The notes under the pieces were generated by a model that saw only the letters and a list, made by a program, of their open reading frames with translations, searched no databases and was not told where the DNA came from. Position numbers and translations under genes: made by a program. DNA of 64,000 nucleotides, taken from contig OU612071.1 in assembly GCA_914767715.1 (NCBI GenBank), positions 25,047,681 through 25,111,680 of the forward strand. Reading direction: 5' to 3'. The stretch is from Membranipora membranacea (Eukaryota; Bryozoa; Gymnolaemata; Cheilostomatida; Membraniporidae). Shown here piece after piece: positions 24,069 through 39,000 of the stretch; the stretch's first letter is position 1, and every line of letters starts with the position of its first letter.

Positions 24069-27000
24069 ATGAGCATACTTTTTTTGTACTTTGTGTACTC
24101 AGCGACAATCCTTGGGTGTATTTCAGGTGAGGAAATTTATATTCTATTTATTTCTGAACAACAACAAAATGTTGAGTCTGACATTCTTTTACACAGCAGC
24201 TGGTAGCTTGATTTACCATAGTGCTCGAACTTTTCATATTCTATTGTTATCTGGATGGTCCTACTTGATGTTGTACACATATTATACCAGGGATAAACAG
24301 GATACCATATATGTTCACTTAATAAGGGGAGTTGTATGGAGGAGTAGATTTGATGTATATTTCTCTCCTATCCTGCTCCATATACCAGCTGCAGAGATTG
24401 AAAGCCTATCTGTTGAATGCCCTAGTGATCCAGATCCAGGTGTTATCTCCTGACTTTCATGAGCTTAGCACTCAACCACTGGAGGTTAATTCGCTGCAGT
24501 GGGCCTCTATCTTACCTAGGCAGATAGGGACCTCCGGCGACTGTGTGTCTCTCAATGACACTAAATTAGTATAGGCTCAAACATGCTGCTGCTTAAGCTG
24601 AATTGAAGCATGCAACGTTCGAGAGAAGGCCATACAATTTTAGTAAGCAATGATTATGGAGTGAACTGATCATCCTAGTTGGGAGATTTGGTAGCATAGC
24701 GCACCAGTTAGGCCAACAATCTGGTTGTATATCAACTTAACGGTCATTGATGTTATGTTTTCTTCTTTAGCTTCTATCGGACATTCTACACAGAGTGAGA
24801 TATGTGAGAGAGTAAATAGACTGAGTACCCCTCAACACTATGGCTGCGGGGAGTGCAGGGATGGATATGTGGAGAACCCTAAAGGCGGATGTGTGCTGAG
24901 TAGGTCCTAGAGGCTATTATTTTCCTAATGAGAGCGCAGTTTGATTTCTCCATTACATAAAATGTAGTTAGATTGAACCTTTATTTTGATATGATTAATT
25001 TGGGCTAAGTGTTAAGGTAGCCTGTCTATCAGGGAATAAATAACACTGGGGAGAACTCATAGAGTCCTCCAGTTGAACTCTGGGAGTTCAGTCTGGAGGT
25101 GTCTCCATTTGTATTAGCGATGCTTTACTAAAGCAAATTATCACTATCACATCGCTCAAAATGATCACTCACTTGGTCTTTCAGTTAGACAAAATCACTC
25201 CCAAATCGCTCACTCAGAATGTATATAGTTTCATTAATGAGTGAGCGATTTTAAAGCGAAACCCTAGCAGGTATTAATTACTCATTGTGTGAGAGATCAG
25301 ATTGTGATGTTGGCTGTTTTTAATCGAACGACCCCCATGTGTATTCCTTCAGTATCACAGTGTACAATGTGATGTTGGGCAAGTAAGATTAGATTATAGT
25401 GATGATGATGTGTGAATGGGTGATCTACTGTTTCAACTCGAGGGGAATCAAGAATTTAGATGATGATGAAATTTGATGCCGCTTGACTGACACTGCAGCG
25501 GATCGTTTTATTTCACATACTATCAGATCGATTTCAGCTCTATTTCCATCTCAAAGCTTCACGTCATGCTGTGATATTTGGACATTGTCCCTCGGGACAA
25601 TGTGGAGCTCTGAGTGTTAAATATCAAACAGTACATGTCCGATGAGATAGCATATTATCAACTGGTCTGGTTTATACTGTGATCAGGATTTTACAAAAAC
25701 AACCTGACAGAGTCTAGACTCTGACCAACTCTGAACGTCCAGCTCCTAATCTCTCAAACTTACTCTGGTGTTGCCTAGATTTACAATCAGTTATCTATTT
25801 GTGAAGCTGCGGTTTTTCACTACAACTGTAACTGCCAGTATTAGATGATGCTCATACACAGTATTTGCCATATAATAACACAGCGGATCCCATACCAGCA
25901 CAATTCGGATGCTGATAAATTCCTTGGTATATTCAGCTGAGCTGTGTTGATATATATACTTCTGTATATATTAAATTGCCAGTGATAGCCTATGATATTA
26001 TATAAGGAGGCATACTTTTGTCTCCTTCTAGAAAACATGGGATATAGGTCAGCAGCCTCTATAATGTAATCCGCCTGGCTGAGAAAATGTGACAGCAAGC
26101 TTATCATGCTCGTGTGTCCTGTGCCTCGATATCTGTCCATATCTGTGAAAATTCCGAAAATAACTTGTAAAATGTAAACCATACTTTGATGTGACACGCT
26201 ATTGAGGGTGTTGATACATGATCCTACTTAGCACACCCTGCCACCAGTCTGTCTTAGTGTGATAAGTATGGATCATACTTACCCCAACAATCTGTTGGAT
26301 CAGTGATTGGGATGTGGAGCTCTTTACACTCTTCTCAGTGTGAAAAGCTTCAATCCTGACCAAAAATAACTCATTGATACCGACCAGTACTCATGATCAT
26401 ATACTACACATTACATCGTATGATGTATTTATTGTATATTATGTATATGTATTATTTTAATATATTGTATTAGATTGTCCGGATGAGGCGACATGTAAAA
26501 GGCTAAGAAGAGAAGAATGCACAGAGACCACCAGGGGGCAGTGTGGAGACTGTCTATATAACTACTTACAAATACAGGGAATATGTGTCACCGAATCAGG
26601 TCAGTAATCACACAACGTCATCCGATCCCCTGCCCTTAACCTTCGGCACAAGGAGTACTTTCCCTCCTCTATCAAACCTGACTCATCAAACATCATCTTA
26701 TTGAGCCCTAATGTCTGCAACAGAGTTCAACAAAAAGTAGTATGAGCATTGATATGAATTGATATGAATATATATCAGTGAGTATGAGAGGATATAGTTG
26801 CTTAGATATTATGGTTTGAGTTTGAGATTTCTGACGCTATACAAGATGATACGGAGGAGGTTAACTGATTACATACTCAGAGTAAACACACTTCTTTTGC
26901 TACATATAACAGGAACCTCTAATTTATCCTGCATGTTTATTGACATCATGTAGGACGTGTTGGTCCACAATCATATCTGATCAACCACAGAGTTAACCTC

Positions 27001-30000
27001 CTGATATCTGACATATTGTCTGATCATAGAGCCTGCTTCCTGTGTCACAGTATATTCTGTACCCAGCTCGCAGTTGTTTTGATTGGCAGTGCAGTCTATG
27101 TTGCTGACTATCACCTGCCAATTCGAACATAACAGCATTACTCAGGTCCACAGGCTGTTTTTTCTGATATGCCCTTATGACTTTTTAGTCTGAGATCTTT
27201 AAAATTACACCAAACGTGGCCTATAGGTCTGTCACTTTTATCACTACCTCTCCTTATCTCATACAGGGCTCTCTATCATCCTCACAGCTGTCAGCTTCTC
27301 ATGTTCAACAACTTTTATTGAGGTGTAGTCAACATATGCAGGGTATATGATGTGAGGCCTAGAGGTATGCCTTACAAGGCGTGTATGATGCGCAGTTCCC
27401 CTAACTCAGATATGATATAATCCCCTATGCCAGCGGTGGGGAACCAGTAATATGAACATGACCAGCATGCTGGCGGATTGGGTCGAGCTTGATATGTTGC
27501 CCCACCATTAGTGATTATTTGGATTGTGTTCTAGTCTCAGTTCTTCAGATACTAGACTGTTATAGTTGGTCACACTAAGTGCCCATTAATTAGCCAATGT
27601 CGTGATCATAGTCTCTATGTTTCCATGTCAAGAACCACAATTGTTCTGTCATGACTGTTTCTAAATCTATGAACTGTAGCTAACTATCGGTTAGTGTAGG
27701 ACTGGTGTATCTCATTCCTGTCTTCCTGCCTAGCGACATGAGATAGCTTACTCAGAAATGTTAATTGCTGAGTAATTGACCATAAAATCTTCACTCCTTA
27801 TCTCAAGAAATTTCACAAACTCATTTACACTTAATTTATTGAATACAGCTCAGATGGAAGTGTTTTAAATGATGTCAGTTTCTCTTTTATTGGAGGAGAA
27901 AAAATATACACAGCCTAATATGGCTGCGTCCGTGTTGCTGATAGTCATTTGTCTCATATAAGAATCTCTCGGAGGCTGTCGTCTCACACTGTCTCTCTGT
28001 AAAGATCTTATCGCTCTCTCACATAGCAGAGCTCGTTTAATAAGATCAGCGGCAGCAGTGCCCTGTGTGTGTCTATCTGTGTCTATCTAGCTGTGTATGT
28101 GTGACATTTTATTATTGATTTATCTATGTTATCACCTGGCCATGTGAGGAATGCTGCTGCTTGTATTATATGTGTACAGCTGTGTTTGTTATTTTGCTGA
28201 CTTTACAGACAAATTCTTGTATGCTGGCGGCTGTGTGTGATGTCATAGTCTCTTATTTCCTGTTTTTCTTTGAGCTGATTGATTTTAATTGGAGTTGACA
28301 GCGAGACGTCATCATCACTATTTTTAGTAGATGTCTCTGATTAGAGTCTCTGAGCACCCCTGAGTCTGTATCCCTGAGGTTATAGTTTGAGTGTTTTACG
28401 AAGACTCCCACTGACAGATCATTCTCTAGTTGCCCTAAGATAGAAGACCATTCCAGAATATTGTTTTTGTTTTGTTGGACACTTTTAGATTCAGGCTAAC
28501 TGACAGACTCCTCTTTATTTACCCTATAGAAGACATTCTGGTATATTATTTAAGTTTTGTTGGAAAGTTTTTGATAGCTTGTGTTTATGACAGGATGTGG
28601 CTCCTTTACCTAAGTTTCCAGGGATTTAATAGCTAAGCTGCATCTCTTTCCTCATTTGGTAGCCATTTTGGCTATGTCTGGTTATTAGTAATACCTAATC
28701 TTTCATAAGCCAGCCAAGCTTTTCATGCTTTCCAGGCCTTCATATTTTCCCATCCGTTGTTGCAACTCCTTTCAACATCCATTACAAAATCGTTTCAATG
28801 TAACACAAAATGAACTCAATTTTGGTCTACAGGTTGTTTAGGATGAGTAATTTGTGAGACCTCACTAATCTTCTATGATTGATTACTGATGCTACAAACC
28901 TTCCTTACTATATTCTCAGAGGCAACCAAATAAAAAGTCATAGAGTGTAATCTCCTGCCTTTGGCTTCTCATCTCCTTCATGGAAATTTGAATTCACATA
29001 AGAGTGCGAGTAATCTCCGTACTGGGCCTATGTCATAATGGCGCAGAGTATGTGATATCATTACACTGCCTTCATTTTCTGCTTTAATTTCAGTTTTGGT
29101 GCAAGAGTAGCAAACCTTATCGAATATTTGTTGACCAATATAATTTACTGGTATCAAAAGTAATTAAAGTATTTACAACCTACAATTTATATAATAAAAT
29201 ACGATAAGAGAACTATAATATAGTGATGTAAATTTGATACTTTCTCATTACCTGCAAAGTAAACACATGTTATTCCGCACGATAAAAATACCTATGGTGT
29301 TAAGCCTGATTTACTGGTCTACTGGTTACGTAGGACAATTGGAGTGCTCAAACTCTACAGGTTGCTAGTTTGATTGCTAAGTTTGGCTGAGTTGGAGCAC
29401 TTGAACTAATGTAATAAGGATTAGTCTTATCTCATCACTTCCTCTCTTATCAGATATCTAAGCTGCTTCTCTCTATCTCCTCGCTGACTCATCACTCAAC
29501 AAAGAGGCCGAATCAGGCTTCTCAATTTCACTCCATTAATCCTAACATTTATTGAATTAATGCAACAATGCATTGCCTGTTCTACCTGTCCCTTGACCAA
29601 CTTAACCCATTTTTAGGGCATAATTGGCATGATTGATTACACATTTCATTGTACTACTACTAAATGTTTACCAAGTTTAAAATACGTAGTGCACTGTCCA
29701 CTTCCTGAGTAGTGATCTCTTCACTCAACTTGTACCTTGTTTATGCCTATAACTTTTTGTTTGACATCAGCCAGTCAAGGTAGTCACACCCTAAACTAGG
29801 ACAACTCAATTTAAATGTGTTTCAAATGACAATTTAACTTTTACGAGGCGTTTTGAGTAAGCCTCATTTTAGTTGCTAATTGAACATTTTAGTACATTCT
29901 CTCTGAACAAACTTATATTGGGATTGATTTACGGTTCTTTATATATGTTCTTCGTCATGGTTGAGCCTCACAGCCAAATCTTCTCTTATTTCAGAGGTGG

Positions 30001-33000
30001 AAAATGTTATAAAAAGAATAGAAGTGATGTTAGATGATTCACCTCATATAGAAACAAGGCAGGGAGATACCGTCCCCAAAAATATAGTAACCTCTACAGC
30101 GGGGGATGTAGTTACTGAGGCTAAGACAGAGCCCGCTACCGAAAACCTCACAACGGTAAGAATGACTTGCGATATCAGCTCTACTATAGTAGTTACTCAC
30201 TCACAGGGTCAGCACCCACAGCTAACTGTGTCAGCGCTCGCCCACTAGGCAGTCAGTTTGTGGACAATGTCTGACCAAACAGTTTACGCTGTGAGCCTTG
30301 ACTCTGAGAATGCTGTCTTGGAGAGAGCTTTATTGGGAGGGATATTTATACATCCAGACATAGATTAATTAGCCTATAATGATTCCGTAATTGGCCATGG
30401 AATGGGATTATAATATTACCATATTGTGGATTACTGTTGTGTGCTATGATCTAGGACCATGTATTTCTATACTCTCTGATCTATGACCACACGGTATTAG
30501 TTCTCCTGAGGGCCTTATATAGTTATACAGACCAAAAATATCCTTACTCTGTGATTTGGTGTGCAATCCGCTATATCACCCACTGAAGCATCACAGAGTA
30601 AGGATACTCTGTGGTAGACCTCTCACCCATCATCACCTTATATAATAGACAATGATTACGTGATAAAAATACCCTGGCCATAATTCGAGTATCTTCTAGG
30701 AAAACATCTCATGGCAGATATTCTCAACATGGTTAGCCTTGCGTTTCTCTAGTGGATTGAATTTGAACCAAATAAAAATCGGGTTTAAAAAATCAATGAT
30801 TTACACACAACATTGACGTCATGCCATCATATACTCCTCTACATTTAGGCCCTCAGGCAGCAAAACATTTAATTAATTTCAAATTAAGTGTACTTTTTGC
30901 AAATAAAACTCAATAGTAGTATTGCAACCCACACAAAATGAAGAGCCAGCAAACAAACAAGTTTAAAAGTAAGGCCACAGTCCATACATCATAATCTTCA
31001 GTCTCAATTGAAGCTAAAATGGGGCATCAATAATGTATACGCCCTGTGAGTGTGACTAAGGAAGATCGCTGCCCACAGGCTAAGATGACAGAATGGTAGA
31101 AAGGCCCTTTCTCTTCAACTTGAATGTCTCTGAAGTCTGAAGGATTTGTTATGATCACAGCTAGGCTGATTGTGTCATAGTAACTTTATCAGGCTTGTTA
31201 TAGCTTATTGTGTGATTACAAAGAATAAAAATTCCACCCACTGAAATATAATACCTGTTATCATCATGACATGCCACTAATGGAGTAGTGTGTGTGTCCT
31301 CTGTGGCTCAATAGCTCTGTGTATAATCATAACAGCAAAGATTATAATTGATAACAGCGCTCAAACAGACTTCATCAGGTACAAGATAAACATAAAAGAG
31401 TTGTGTTTGGGGTTTGGGACGACCCACCTTTTTCTCACCCGTTGATGTGAGACTTGGTCAGTCCCACTCACCTCTCAGCTGCCCACCTTGCTCACCTCGC
31501 TCGCCTCACATACACTGTAGAGAAGCAGGGGAGCTACATTCCAACATTTCATAACATTGAGGTGATAGTTTGAGGAGCTGGTGAGAAAAGCCTGCCAATT
31601 TATAACTTGAAAAATAGAGGGGCATAAAATACTTTATCAAGCAGGATTGCCTCAACGTTCAATGACTGGTGTAAGTTATCAGTTATGGTTTATTTTCTTT
31701 TCCACTCAAATTTCTGATACGCTCATACGATACCAATTGCTGTGTCCGCCCTGCGTGAACCATGTCCCCTTACTGAGCCACCTTTCTGCAAGCCGCCCCT
31801 GTCCTCCCTGCCTCATAAGATAAACAACATACCAGTACACAGCTCCATGATTAATAATTAATAATTCCCAGAGGTAGCAGCACAACATTCTACGTAATGT
31901 GGTGGTGATTGTAAAGAGTACGTGGAGAAGTAGCCTATTCTGTTTCCACTAATAGTGAATGGGGGTGTAGTTATCTGTTGTTTACACAACGTCTCTCCAA
32001 AGTCCAGTCCACTGTGTGTATCGGTTTTTATTTCTGCCTCCACATCAGAAGCGTAGGAAGAAAATAAATCGGTCAACGAAGCGCCAGTCCCAAAAGGCAT
32101 ATTGCAGTCTTTACACGGATGGAATGTCAACACCCAGCAGGCTTTATATGAGTGAATTTTGCAATTTCTGTGAATGTTTAAGTGGTCCAAGACTCTTCAT
32201 TTGTCACAGCATAAATAGTGCTTATAAAAGTGCCAGAATGATGGAACTCATCAGACAAACCATACATTATTTATAAAGAACACAAACAAATAATTGTTAG
32301 TAGATGGGAGGCACACACAGCTGATAGGAAGTTGCAAATTACCACAGGATGTCCTGTTCAGTCTGTCCAGCTTAAAGCACCAAACAGAACAGCAGTTATT
32401 ATCACTTTGATAGAGAAAACAGGATGTGTTATATTATCACAGAGTATTATAATAGTAAGGGAATCCTTACACTGTGATAATGTGTTATGAGGCAGCAGGG
32501 GAGGGGGGAGGCAGCAGGGGAGGGGGAGGCAGCAGGGGATGGGGGAGGCAGGAGGGGGGGGGGGGCAGCAGGAGAGGGGGGAGGCAGCAGGGGATGGGGA
32601 GGCAGCAGGGGATGGGGAGGCAGCAGGGGATGGGGGAGGCAGCAGGGGATGGGGGGCAATGATAACTAATACTGCAAGTATCCCAAACAAATATACAGCC
32701 CTGAAGAGTTTACAAGTCTTTACTAAACCAAGGGATAACAAAAATCAGTTGAATTTGGGGAGGGGGTGAGGGAGGTATAGCTTGGTCAGTTATTGGCTCC
32801 TGCCCTCTATCTCCCCAAGATGTAAGGTGTTGCGCTTGAATCCCTTTCCAGTGTACTGACCATGTACATTGCACTCCCTGAATTTCGTGAGAGGTACACT
32901 AATAATCATGCCTGTGTTAATCTGATTACAGAAATCTACAGGAGAAGTACCTCTAGCCCCAGCTTCACAGACGGATCAGTTAAATAATGATGATGGAATA

Positions 33001-36000
33001 CCTACAGGTGAGTCAACTCTCAGACTACAGCAAGATAATTTCTCAATAATGGAAGTGCAAACCTCAAAATAAATTATCGACCTGTATGAAAATAGATTGT
33101 CCATTGTAGATTTTAATCTTGACCATCATCCACTTTGTTTTGACAAATTAATTTCTATTTTAAGATAAAAATACCCATAGGCTTTCTTTTGTAAATATGT
33201 ATCCTTTACAGTATACAATGTAAGGGTATCGCCCTCCACGACAAAAATCCAATATATTGCTATCACATATATATATATATATATAAATTATTTTGATAAA
33301 CTTAAAATTATGGCAGTCAGTTTCTGCGGAAAATATCACATCTGTAATGGTGTTATGCTAGAGCCTTGCGCTGGTTTAGTTGGTACCGCTAGCATGCTGG
33401 TCTTTTGATCATAATTAGTGAGACTTTATATTCCCAGAATACCCTTACAGCCTGCTTATGATCTAGTGACAGGGCCGGAAATTTTAGAAAAGTTTGATGT
33501 TCAGAGCATAGATAAAAAAAATCTTACTGGTCAGGAATTTTTTCATAACAGTTATACTCATGCCTCTATAAAACTCATCATGGTTTTTGAGAACAGCAAG
33601 TCCCTGTTACTTTCAATGCACTGAACTGAGGTGTAAAATTAAAGGTTTTCTGTAGTCAATGACTCTCTATTGTAGTTACATGGTACTGTGTGTAGCCCCA
33701 TTATTACAGATATAAGGATGTGTAGATGTACCCAGTTATAATCGAACTCGACCCGTATAAGAAACTTTAGTGGTCACCACCTTCATGGCTTTGACAGTGT
33801 ATATCAGGGTCCCCCATATGTATACAATGTTCTATTCCTCACAGCTGCCATCTGCGGCCAGCGCCAAGTTTTTATGGGCCTTCTTTGTTTGGCCATCCGG
33901 GCCCCATTGTTCATTTTTGAACAATATGATTTTATGTTCCTACAATCTATTCTGACAGTCTTTCTATATGCTAGTAAAGGTGCCACTGAGTATTACTTTG
34001 TCTACTCAATATGGTGAGGTAAAGATGCCGGAAACATTCATCAATGCTTCAGTTCATATTGCTCCATAACTAGTCTGAGCCCCCAGACTCTCGTCCCCCC
34101 CCCCATCCGACGGCCCCCTTTAACAAACTGTATCAACGTATTTGCCTAAAACTACCGTTTTCTCAGACCCTGACATGTTCTGCCTTTCTCTCTGTTCACA
34201 GGAGATAAGAGGGTACCAGACTCAGGCTCCTCCCCCTTACACTCAGGGTCCGCCCCTCACACACACTCAGTAAATGTGGCTAACCCAGCTAATATAGCAG
34301 CCAGTCAGCTGAGTCATGATGCTAACGGAGCAGCGATACAACAGGAGTCCAGTAGTACTACTGGATTATCCAAATTAGTGTTCTTTGGTGAGTGACAAGG
34401 GTAGATAAGTAGATCTGAGCAATGACAGAAAGACAGGTAGCTATTAACATGTATATGACAAACTCATGAAAAAAACATTGATGGTTTCATAACTATCTTC
34501 AGTTGTTAAAAATGTTGCTAGATTATAAGTCTAGTGCTGGCCATGACTTCAATCTGTGGAAAGCATGGGTAGACAATGCTTTGTTTGCCTAAGCTAATGC
34601 AAAAAAGAGGGAATGGCTTTATTAATGGCCCTGAGAAATAAGCAACAACTTTGACATGACTCACTCACAAAAGGAAGAGTATATTGTGACACCCATGTGA
34701 CACCCCTGTGACACCCCTGTGACACAATAAGATGAGGTGGATGTAATTTCTTCTCAATCACTATGTTTCCATGGGTCGAATGACATTCCCATCCTATCCA
34801 ATGGATTTGGCTTGTTATGTAATCAAAACACAATAACAATAGGATCCGAACAAATTCGGTTTGTGAATGCAACAACCTATTGAAATTGAAATTGAATAGC
34901 TTAATTGTTTCCATGTGCCGAGAAAAAGGGCTAAAATCGCCTACGGAGCATGGAAACATAGTGAATGGGTCACATCATTCCATTTTGTTTAAAATGACAT
35001 GCACTATGTTTCCATGTATCGATTTTGTAAGGATTTCGGGAGTAATCGCCCATGGAAACGGCATTAAAATCAAATTCCGATTGTGACGAATGACTTTTTG
35101 GATGCGAACATCCATACCGTGTTTATTCAACCCATTTCCTAATTGGCGGAGTGGCTGAATGGTTAGCGGCTTACACACAATGCTTCAAAGGGCAGATTCT
35201 TTTCATGTTTTTCCCATCATGGGAATGGTTAGAATCCACTGGATTCTAACCGTTCGGAATTGGAGTGAACCGCAAAATCGAAGCATGGAACCATAGTGAT
35301 GGGAAGTTAGTCCACTCATTCATATTGGGATGCAGGCTTCATATTGTGACTGGTTATTGAGATGCCTGGTTAGTTAGAGGTGCAGGGTTAATGTATTATT
35401 ACACTCAGCTGACTATAGAAGTACCTGGTGTGCTGCCGGCTGTTATCGGCAGCTGCTGCTCTATCTCTATACTTAACATCGTATTCACCTCTGTCATCCT
35501 GCAGAAATGTCTGTATACACATAATTATATTAAATGCAGTGTTATGTATGTGTCCTGTTTTCTGTGCAAGCTTGGTATATGCACTCAGAGCAGAGACATC
35601 AAGTGCCTCTGGTTCGACTGCAGACAGGAATGTCTAAAAATTACTGAACATACAATAACAATATAAAATGTAATAACATCACATTAAAACAATTGACAAT
35701 AACAAATAATTATGCTCTCTCAGCGACAAGTGTTTGTTTTACAACTTGTATGGCTATCTCAGCTTTCTCGACTTTGTTTTGACAAACAAGGGTGGGGCTG
35801 CTGAGACCAGGAGAGGCTCATCGCGGCTCTAGCCTGTTTGAAGATTGCACAAATATCTCACACAAGCTTTCCAAAGTGTCACGTAAAAATAGCTTGTACC
35901 ACTTACCTGACCTTGACACTGTTTGTTATATTTGTAGTTGTGGTTCTGAGTATCAGTATGATGTGCCTGGTGTCTGTTGTTATAGCTGGAGTCTGCTGGT

Positions 36001-39000
36001 ATAGGTATGTATACAAGGGGGATAATTCTCACTCTTAAGCGATGAGAAAGAAGGAAGATGTGAATAAAAATAAGTCATGTCATTATGTTATTATTATAGG
36101 AGGTCTGCTAGTATGGATCTCCATGATTTACTTCATGAAATTAATTTGCTGTTAAAGCCCATTGAGTAAGGCCAGTCTAATATTATTGTGATTCTAGGAA
36201 CATGAGTGTTCACTGGTTAGGCAACAATCATTATTGATGTTAAGTGCAAACCTTACATCACACAGCGTACTGAACTCTGAATTAGACATGCGCAGTCACA
36301 GTGACAGATCTATCAGTTATAACAAACTTAGCCAGCTGTATAATATAGGAACCTCTATCATCTCACATCTACCAGCATAATTAGCTGATCTACTTTGTCA
36401 TGGAGAGTGATATGTGGGTTCTTTTGGCACAACAACATTCAATAAAATGGCTCCAAAAATTAGAATTGTATCTCAACATGCCTCATCATACATCGACAAC
36501 ACATATCACAGCCCGAGGACTTGGCTCAAATGCCCCTTCCGCTCTATGAGTAAATAATCTGCAGATTATTACTGTAATTACCTTATGTTTTGTTTGAGAA
36601 CAGATTACAAGAAATATACACCCTAATCTGAGGGGCTTAACTCTATCCGATAATTACCCATATCACCGATCATTTGGTCATCAAGGTATAATGTCTGTGG
36701 AAATAAGATCTAAGTAAAATTGCTGAGATCATGGAGGATATGATACTATAATTATGTATTATATATGATTTCCTGTATTGTATTACTTCCTCTATAACCC
36801 ATAGAGCCCCTACAGTAATTGATTCACCAAATATCCCAAGTAAATAAAGACTTTGCTTGTAACAATGTCACAAAACACCAATAGATCCCGTTACGTCACG
36901 ATAGCTGATAAGATCCATGAAAATCCGACGTTGAGTATCAGCAGATTAATAACTATATATTATATATGATTTCCTGTAGTGTATTACTTCCTCTATACCC
37001 AAGAGAGTTGTTCAGTAAGTGATGACAGACTAGGATAAGACTCTTGGGACTGACAGTCTATCTATGTAAGGCGCCTGAGAGGAGCTTGTCTTATTTATCC
37101 TCGTCCCTCAGTCGCTAGGCTGAGTGACGTGCCTGGCTGGTCACTGGCAATTAATATAGGGTCTGGAATGTCTTACCAGCCCGTAGATTTAGTTGGAGTT
37201 GGGTTAGCTCAACTAAGCATATCTCTCCAGAACCCTAAAGCTCGTATATACACAGCCTTTCATTCTCCCGACAGGCAAACTCTCGATCTGTTACTGACAA
37301 ACTTATATTTAGTAATTGAACCTGTATTCATATATTGTTCTCATGGGACACATAGTTACTAGGGACAGTACTGTTGCTGTACTCTACATACTGTGAGATC
37401 CTGAATGAGAGAAATCCTTAATATCACTCACATTTATATTTGTCTGATGCCCCTCAGAGCATGTCTCAATTAGTGGGATCAGCATCAGTAACAATTAGAT
37501 ATAGTAGTTCCAATAAATATGGTCTTACAGTGATAGGACCTTTACAGTAACCTGTTTGATCCAGTTTGCCTGCATTTCAGTTGTTCCCCATCCACTAGTC
37601 AAGCGGCATAGCCTTTTTGCCTGCGGTGTGACCGGTGAAGGGTGAGCAACCCGAATGCAGGCAAATTGGATAAAAATTGGGCTACCTGTGACTCAACAAA
37701 GGTAAGACCCATTCATCTCAAATGTTTGATTCTTTATCTGTAGACTAAATAAGCAGAGGAAGCTGATGGCATCCAGTGACTATGTAGGATATGGTACTAC
37801 TAATGGGGATCCTGGTGATTATATTCATGATAAGAAGTCGGGTGCTGGTGTTCCACCTCGTAGTGAGAGTGGAGATAGAAAGTTGGCTCACTCAGCGCAG
37901 ATGTATCACTATCAGCATCATAAACAACAGATGATGGCTTTAGAGAAGTAAGTTAACCAAACACGGAACACCGCCAACCCTTGATGCTAGATCATCTTCC
38001 ATGCATCACAGTCCAACTCAGGGCTCTGCTTGGACTTTGCACTCTCAATTTGCATGAAGGAGATTGGTCTCCCCGAATCCTCACTCTCGCCTTGCTGAAC
38101 TTCCCTACTTATTTTTTTCCTTCCAATTGGGCCTACTCCTTCTTTTTACAGATTGTTCACTGTGAACTTGAATAGTTACATCAAGCAGTGGACAATTTGG
38201 GAATGCGCCCTCTGTTGGTTAGGATTGTTCAGCAAGGAAGGGTCCCCCTCTTTCCTGCCTCCACTCTCTATCTACTCACGTTCTGTGTGTGAATATTGAT
38301 CGAGCCTGAAGTCCCAGCTTACCCATCGAAAGGCTATGCAAAAGCAAAGGAGCTCCTTTGCCTCTTCTCTCTAAGATGAACCTTGGGCCTGAAAATATGT
38401 CTCACTCTCTGGATTTTTATTTTTTGATGGTGTGAGATACATGAATCTGACGTAGTTAAGGTGTAGCGATGCTCCTGTCGAGTTGTTACTTGGATTGGAG
38501 GGGGGGGGGGGTGGTGTTGATAACAAACACTTGGTTTGGTCATTTTTCGATAAACTGTAGGTTGTAGGTTCATTCACCATTGATGTGTCCTGTAATCCTC
38601 GTATCAAGTCTTAGAGGTTTAGTATGTGTGCCAGATTCAACCAAGAAGGAAAAACCATACCTGAAAAATCCTACACTGAAACATCAGCCACATCATAACA
38701 AATAAAGGAATAAAGGGGGGATGACTACTCCACCTTCCTATCGCATTCAAAACTAATTGGTCAGAATAGGTCTTCTTGCTTGATTTGACTTTTTTTAATT
38801 TTACACCGGGTTGATGTTACCCTTGTCAATAAGTAACGGTCGCTTCGTTATATTAGCCTAGATTTCCTCAATTATTGAACAGTATGTTTACACCATTATA
38901 CATATTATTTTGTAGTTGAAATCATGTTATACTTATGACCCGCCTCACTCTCGTTTCTGACCCTAGCTTGGCTGTCAGCTTGTGCTGCTCTGATCTTGAG

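Noticed and set aside
24091-24453. 120-codon frame over the end of NPDC1 exon 1 and intron 1
   Set aside because: Overlaps the splice donor at 24127 in another frame; an intron artefact.
25841-26197. 118-codon minus-strand frame inside NPDC1 intron 2
   Set aside because: No recognisable domain or splice partners.
31858-32190. 110-codon minus-strand frame
   Set aside because: Lies in an NPDC1 intron, shows no motif, and has no splice or promoter support.
32358-32741. Proline/serine-rich and glycine-rich frames on both strands
   Set aside because: Created by the G-rich minisatellite; all frames stay open because of the repeat.
35146-35180. tRNA-Leu/Ser gene
   Set aside because: Only the D-arm-like part is present; no T arm or acceptor stem follows, and it lies inside a MITE.
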